Source: CAIWHR01 sp963717695
GTDB taxonomy: Bacteria > Pseudomonadota > Gammaproteobacteria > Burkholderiales > Casimicrobiaceae
Reading direction: 5' to 3'
Length of the DNA stretch: 64,000 nt
Assembly (NCBI GenBank): GCA_963717695.1
Contig: CAVQWR010000007.1
Coordinates: forward strand, 496,001 to 560,000
How positions within the stretch are numbered: the first letter of the stretch is position 1; every line of letters starts with the position of its first letter. This document shows, piece by piece, positions 60,607 to 64,000 of this stretch. The position numbers and the translations under genes are program-made. Below the pieces are notes generated by a model. It made no database searches. It was given only the letters and a program-made list of their open reading frames with translations, and was not told the DNA's origin.

Positions 60607-61968
60607 TCAGAACCTGCGCGTATAGGCGACGCCCAGCTGGTATTCCTTCATCTGGATCGTCTCGGTCGTATTCGCGAGCGCGGGATTGAACCCGGCGAGA
60701 AGGCTCGTGCCGGTCACCGAGTTGTTCGCCGCGTACATGAACGCGCCGGTGATCTCGGAATCCTTGTCGATCCGGTAGGTCGTGCCGACCGTGTACTGGT
60801 CCTTGACGACGCCGGGGGCGAGAATGTTGAACGTCACATCCTGGGACTGAATCGGGTTCTGGCTGTAGTTGAAGCCGGCCCGCAAGGTCCACTGGTCGTT
60901 CAGCGCGTACTGGACGCCGAACTTCCACACGTCGATGTCCTGCCAGCCGAAACCGGCGCCGCTGCTTCCGCCCAGGCAATTGTCGCGCAGGCCCGGCCCG
61001 CCGAAGGAAGCCGGGAGGCAGTAGCCGATGTTCGCGCTGGGATTGCTCACCGACGGGACGTCGCTGTAGTAGATCCGCTCGTAGTCGAGGGCGAAAAGCC
61101 ATTGCTTCGTCGGCGTGAACGCGGCGCCGACCGACCAGGACGACGGGATGTCGAACCCGCCGCTCTGCGCGAACAGCCCCTGGTACTTGTCGAAGTTGCC
61201 CATGCTGATCTTGCTCGAGTACTGGGCGCCGAGCGCGAACTGGTCGGTGAACCTGCCCATCCAGCCGACGCGCACGCCGACGCCCCAAGAATCGGCGTAG
61301 CCGTTGTTCGTCACGTTGCCGGGCGATGTCGAGAACACCGGGTTGTCGAAGACCTGCAGCCCCTCGGCCTTGAACCGCTGGTAGGCGATGACGGGCGCGA
61401 TGCCGATCGACTGGTCCTTCATGAACTGCCAAGATGCATACGGGGCGATCATCAACTGCATGAGATCGACGCCGAGGTTGCCCTGGCCGCAGAGCAGGTT
61501 GTACGGCCCGACGGGATGTCCCTGCCAGAACTGCGTGCACGCGCTCGCGTTCGAGATTTGCCCGCCAGGGTAGTTGGTATTCATCCCGCCATTGCCGTAG
61601 ACGGTCACGCCGAACGCGAGCTCGGGGGAGTATTTCCAGTTGATTCCGAACTCAGGGATGAAGAAATTGTCGCTGCCGCTGTCGACGGAGGCATCGATGC
61701 CGGCCTGTGAGCCGGAGCGCGACGCGCTGCGGTGTGGGCTGAACCAGGAGAGACCCAGCTGCCATTCGGTGTCGAGGAACGACATCGCGCCGGGGTTGGT
61801 GGCGCCGCCAAAGGGCTCCTGCGCGACGGCCATGCTGACGCCGCCCATGCCGATGGACTTCATGCCATAGCCATTTGCGAAATAGCCGTCGGTGGCGAGC
61901 GCGGCGCCGGGAATAAGACCTGCTGCCGCGAGCGCAATGCAGACAGCCTTGAGTTGTGGTCGTTTCAT
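60607..61968 (-). CDS. FadL/TodX-type outer-membrane channel
   Basis: 453 residues with a signal peptide (A-A-A-G-L-I-P-G-A-A-L-A) and the FadL N-terminal hatch N-G-Y-G-M-K-S-I-G-M-G-G-V-S-M-A; the C-terminus Y-T-R-R-F ends in Phe as in barrel proteins. The family moves hydrophobic molecules. Placed downstream of tusA-dsrE2, transcribed with them and ended by the terminator at 60527. Uptake of sulfur in a hydrophobic form is an attractive but untested role. Confidence 0.85.
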   Translation of the reverse strand: MKRPQLKAVCIALAAAGLIPGAALATDGYFANGYGMKSIGMGGVSMAVAQEPFGGATNPGAMSFLDTEWQLGLSWFSPHRSASRSGSQAGIDASVDSGSDNFFIPEFGINWKYSPELAFGVTVYGNGGMNTNYPGGQISNASACTQFWQGHPVGPYNLLCGQGNLGVDLMQLMIAPYASWQFMKDQSIGIAPVIAYQRFKAEGLQVFDNPVFSTSPGNVTNNGYADSWGVGVRVGWMGRFTDQFALGAQYSSKISMGNFDKYQGLFAQSGGFDIPSSWSVGAAFTPTKQWLFALDYERIYYSDVPSVSNPSANIGYCLPASFGGPGLRDNCLGGSSGAGFGWQDIDVWKFGVQYALNDQWTLRAGFNYSQNPIQSQDVTFNILAPGVVKDQYTVGTTYRIDKDSEITGAFMYAANNSVTGTSLLAGFNPALANTTETIQMKEYQLGVAYTRRF

Positions 61969-62037
61969 CGTGGTTCTCCTGCAATGATTGGCGGGTATGT
62001 CGTTGTATCCCGGCGACTGCACGTCGGTTTCGGGTGA

Positions 62038-62670
62038 TCAGATGAACAGGCTGACGTCGGCGTCCTTCGCCATGGGGAGGAAGGTCGCGGCGCCGACGTA
62101 CTCCTTGACCTCGGGAATGAAAGCCTTGGTGTCGTAGCCGAAGAGGTCGACCGTCATCTGGCAACCGATGAGGTTCACTCCGGCCTCGATGCAGAGGCTG
62201 CGCAGCTCATCGATCGGGGCAACCCCCTTCTTCTTTATCGTCTGCTTCATCATTTTCGTCGCGAACGCCTCGTACGCGGGGATGATCGACTGCACGGCGT
62301 TGGGAATGTTCCAGCGAATCGACTTGAACCAGGCTGGCCCCATCGGCATCTTCATTGGCATGGCGGGGTTGCCGAGCGGGCTCACCTTCAGCTTTCGCAG
62401 ATCCTTCTTGAGCAGCTCGAGACCGTAGAACGTGAAGAAGATCGAGACGTCCCAGCCGAGCGCCGCGGCCGTCGACGAAAGGATGAACGGCGGATAGGCC
62501 CAATCGAGGGTGCCTTTGGTCGCGATGATCGTCATCGATGGCGTCTTTGCGGCCTTGAGCGCTGCAAGCTTGGCCTCGAGCCTCTGGTCGAGTAACGCAT
62601 CGACGCGTTCTGCGATCAGCCGATCGAGTGCCTTGTCGTCCCGAGCAACGGTGCTAGTCTGGGTGTCCAT
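62038..62670 (-). CDS. dsrE2: DsrE2-type protein (DsrE/DsrF/DrsH-like family)
   Basis: 210 residues: an N-terminal coiled-coil-like helix, then the DsrE fold (I-I-A-T-K-G-T-L-D-W-A-Y-P-P-F-I-L; F-F-T-F-Y-G-L-E-L-L-K-K-D) and two Cys C-terminally (S-L-C-I-E-A-G-V-N-L-I-G-C-Q-M). DsrE2 with TusA and a rhodanese forms the entry route for persulfide sulfur in many sulfur oxidisers. It follows tusA by 53 bases. Confidence 0.92.
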   Translation of the reverse strand: MDTQTSTVARDDKALDRLIAERVDALLDQRLEAKLAALKAAKTPSMTIIATKGTLDWAYPPFILSSTAAALGWDVSIFFTFYGLELLKKDLRKLKVSPLGNPAMPMKMPMGPAWFKSIRWNIPNAVQSIIPAYEAFATKMMKQTIKKKGVAPIDELRSLCIEAGVNLIGCQMTVDLFGYDTKAFIPEVKEYVGAATFLPMAKDADVSLFI

Positions 62671-62723
62671 GGAGAATCCTCTGCAGCAGGCGGGATTGGG
62701 GGAACTGCGGAGCGCGGCTCGCT

Positions 62724-62951
62724 CTACTTCTTTTTCATATAGAAGATGTATGTCTTGTTCTCTTCGGAGGACGACAGGAGTTCGTTTCCGGTTTGATTCG
62801 CGAACGCCTGCATGTCCTTGATCGATCCCGGATCGGTTGCGACGACTCTGAGCACCTGCCCGGATGCGATCTCGGCAAGCGACTTCTTGGTCTTGAGAAT
62901 CGGCAGCGGGCAGGACAGTCCGCGTGCGTCGAGTTCCTTATCGAAATTCAT
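62724..62951 (-). CDS. tusA: Sulfur carrier TusA
   Basis: 75 residues, one TusA domain with the persulfide motif L-D-A-R-G-L-S-C-P-L-P and the usual hydrophobic end Y-I-F-Y-M. AAGGAG is spaced seven bases before ATG 62951. First gene of tusA-dsrE2-fadL. It would hand sulfur from a rhodanese-like donor toward DsrEFH. Confidence 0.94.
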   Translation of the reverse strand: MNFDKELDARGLSCPLPILKTKKSLAEIASGQVLRVVATDPGSIKDMQAFANQTGNELLSSSEENKTYIFYMKKK

Positions 62952-63365
62952 TACCATCTCCTTGCATGCGCCGCACGCTGTCGGTTTCGATTGCTCGCGC
63001 CGGCCGGATTCATTAGGCGCTTTTTTCCGACCTTCGGGGAAGGCCATACGACCGGCGATTTGCTCTACAGCGGAAATCGCGCGAGCGCTTGCACACGAAT
63101 GAATTCTTACTGGTTTTCCTCTGGGAACCGTTGCCTAGGGTCAACGTCGGACGCAGTCCATCCGCGACCAATTGCCGCGTGGCAAGGCCCGACGCATTAG
63201 GCGAACTGCGGCAATGTTTAGTCTATTACCACTTGGGGTAATGACCCCATACCCCATAGGGAGTAATTGAATGATCCGACACACGCGATCGCTCCGGCTT
63301 GAATTCGGCCATGTGGCGATAGCAGGCGTGCGTTCGATGCGTGACAGAACCCTTCGGTCGTCCTC
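62952..63365. other. Control region upstream of tusA
   Basis: 414 bases between the transketolase stop and tusA, both on the minus strand. It holds two NarL-like palindromes at 63227-63265 and a lower-GC stretch between 63080 and 63280. No gene was seen. Confidence 0.5.
63227..63265. promoter_or_regulatory. Two NarL-like palindromes upstream of tusA
   Basis: TACCACTTGGGGTA (63227-63240) and TACCCCATAGGGAGTA (63250-63265), the latter an exact 7-2-7 arrangement of heptamers. They lie about 276-314 bases before tusA. Similar in form to the sites upstream of dsrA and sulP. Confidence 0.5.
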
Positions 63366-64000
63366 CTAGCCAATGGCTGCAGCGGCGACGGCACGCGCCG
63401 CGGCGACGACGCCGCGTGCAGCGGCGGCGACGGCGTCGGCGGTGATGCCGAAGAACTTGAAGAGGGCGGGACCGGGCGCCGATTCGCCAAAGCGGTCGAT
63501 GCCGACCACGGCGCCGCGCGGATCGTCGGCAGCGCCCACGTACGCGCGCCAGCCGGCGGTGACGCCGGCCTCGACGGCGACCCGCGGGACCCCCGCGGGC
63601 AGCACGCTCGTCCGGTAGGCGGCGTCCTGCCGCTCGAACACGCTGGTGCAGGGCATCGACACGACGCGCGCGTCGATGCCTTCGCCGGCCAGCGTGGCGC
63701 GGGCCGCCACCGCAAGGGAGAGCTCGGAGCCCGTCCCGATCAGCACGACGCGGTGCGCGCCGGGAATGCCCGCGAAATCGGCGAGCACGTAGCCGCCGCG
63801 GCGGATGTCGGCGACGGCGCGCGCGTCGCGCGCCTCGAACGGCACGTTCTGCCGGGTGAGGATCAGCGTGCTCGGGCCGTCGGCGCGCTCGATCGCCGCG
63901 ACCCAGGCGACGACGGTCTCGACCGTGTCGCCGGGGCGCCAGACGTCGAGGTGCGGAATGAGGCGCAGGCTCGCCGTGTGCTCGACCGACTGGTGCGTCG
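63366..64000 (-). CDS. tkt: Transketolase, C-terminal part (runs off the window)
   Basis: The last ~211 residues. Near the window edge is T-H-Q-S-V-E-H-T-A-S-L-R, the transketolase substrate/thiamine-site signature, followed by L-I-L-T-R-Q-N-V-P and a C-terminal domain with I-G-T-G-S-E-L-S-L-A. Transfers two-carbon units in the pentose phosphate or Calvin cycle; in an autotroph the latter fits. The extreme C-terminus is an Ala-rich tail. The start lies beyond base 64000. Confidence 0.93.
   Translation of the reverse strand, partial: THQSVEHTASLRLIPHLDVWRPGDTVETVVAWVAAIERADGPSTLILTRQNVPFEARDARAVADIRRGGYVLADFAGIPGAHRVVLIGTGSELSLAVAARATLAGEGIDARVVSMPCTSVFERQDAAYRTSVLPAGVPRVAVEAGVTAGWRAYVGAADDPRGAVVGIDRFGESAPGPALFKFFGITADAVAAAARGVVAAARAVAAAAIG

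Overview
The window is high-GC proteobacterial chromosome and looks like a sulfur-oxidising chemolithotroph of betaproteobacterial type. Grounds: the alaC, hom, thrC order; an initiator tRNA-Met gene; and a near-complete set of lithotrophic sulfur genes of the oxidative kind (dsrABEFHCMKLJOPNR with dsrEFH and dsrL, aprMBA with sat, soeABC, an SQR-like flavoprotein and tusA-dsrE2). The exact genus cannot be read from the sequence.

Region 1 (1-20700) is mixed housekeeping and accessory DNA. It holds the end of a SEL1-repeat gene, an Mth938-like gene, alaC (with a second synonymous copy of its 3' end just downstream), hom-thrC, a membrane protein with a caspase-like C13 domain that has lost its histidine, and an NMT1/SsuA-type ABC transporter. 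An IS481-like element abuts the promoter of the initiator tRNA. A segment bounded by two ~50 bp copies of the tRNA 3' end plus terminator carries a secreted two-repeat protein and a phosphosignalling group (FHA, PP2C, Ser/Thr kinase, PEGA tail, TssQ-like lipoprotein). A rhodanese, a c-type cytochrome and an arsR-permease-thioredoxin operon follow.

Region 2 (21079-40100) is peripheral sulfur metabolism. It has sulP and an SQR-like enzyme fused to CBS domains; a DUF4202 gene; a decayed second aprA; a minus-strand run soeABC-sat-mpp-aprM-aprB-aprA-116 aa-SlyD-like-53 aa; and, divergent from soeA, a soluble Cys-rich NarX/NarL-type two-component system. Sulfite can thus be oxidised directly (SoeABC) or through APS (AprBA plus Sat).

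Region 3 (39222-52918) is the reverse dissimilatory sulfite reductase operon on the minus strand: dsrA-B-E-F-H-C-M-K-L-J-O-P-N, then a cysteine-less DsrC paralogue, dsrR and cobA (siroheme precursor). DsrEFH and DsrC relay sulfane sulfur to DsrAB. DsrL and DsrMKJOP handle electrons.

Region 4 (53369-64000) starts with a plus-strand cluster divergent from dsrA: a small protein, a Cas6-like protein without any CRISPR array, a third (Cys-less) DsrC paralogue, a tandem TusA protein, a TauD-type dioxygenase, an HTH-[2Fe-2S]-FNR fusion, an S24-like protein lacking its lysine and several uncharacterised proteins. It ends with a FadL-type porin, dsrE2, tusA and the C-terminal part of transketolase.

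Two themes link the regions. A palindrome TACCC-N5-GGGTA, or a close variant, lies in the spacers upstream of sulP, dsrA and tusA and is a candidate site for the NarL-type regulator. Several genes (aprM, the SlyD-like gene, the Cas6-like gene, the kinase-PEGA gene and the gene at 59439) each look interrupted by single-base frameshifts, so either decay or sequence error must be considered.
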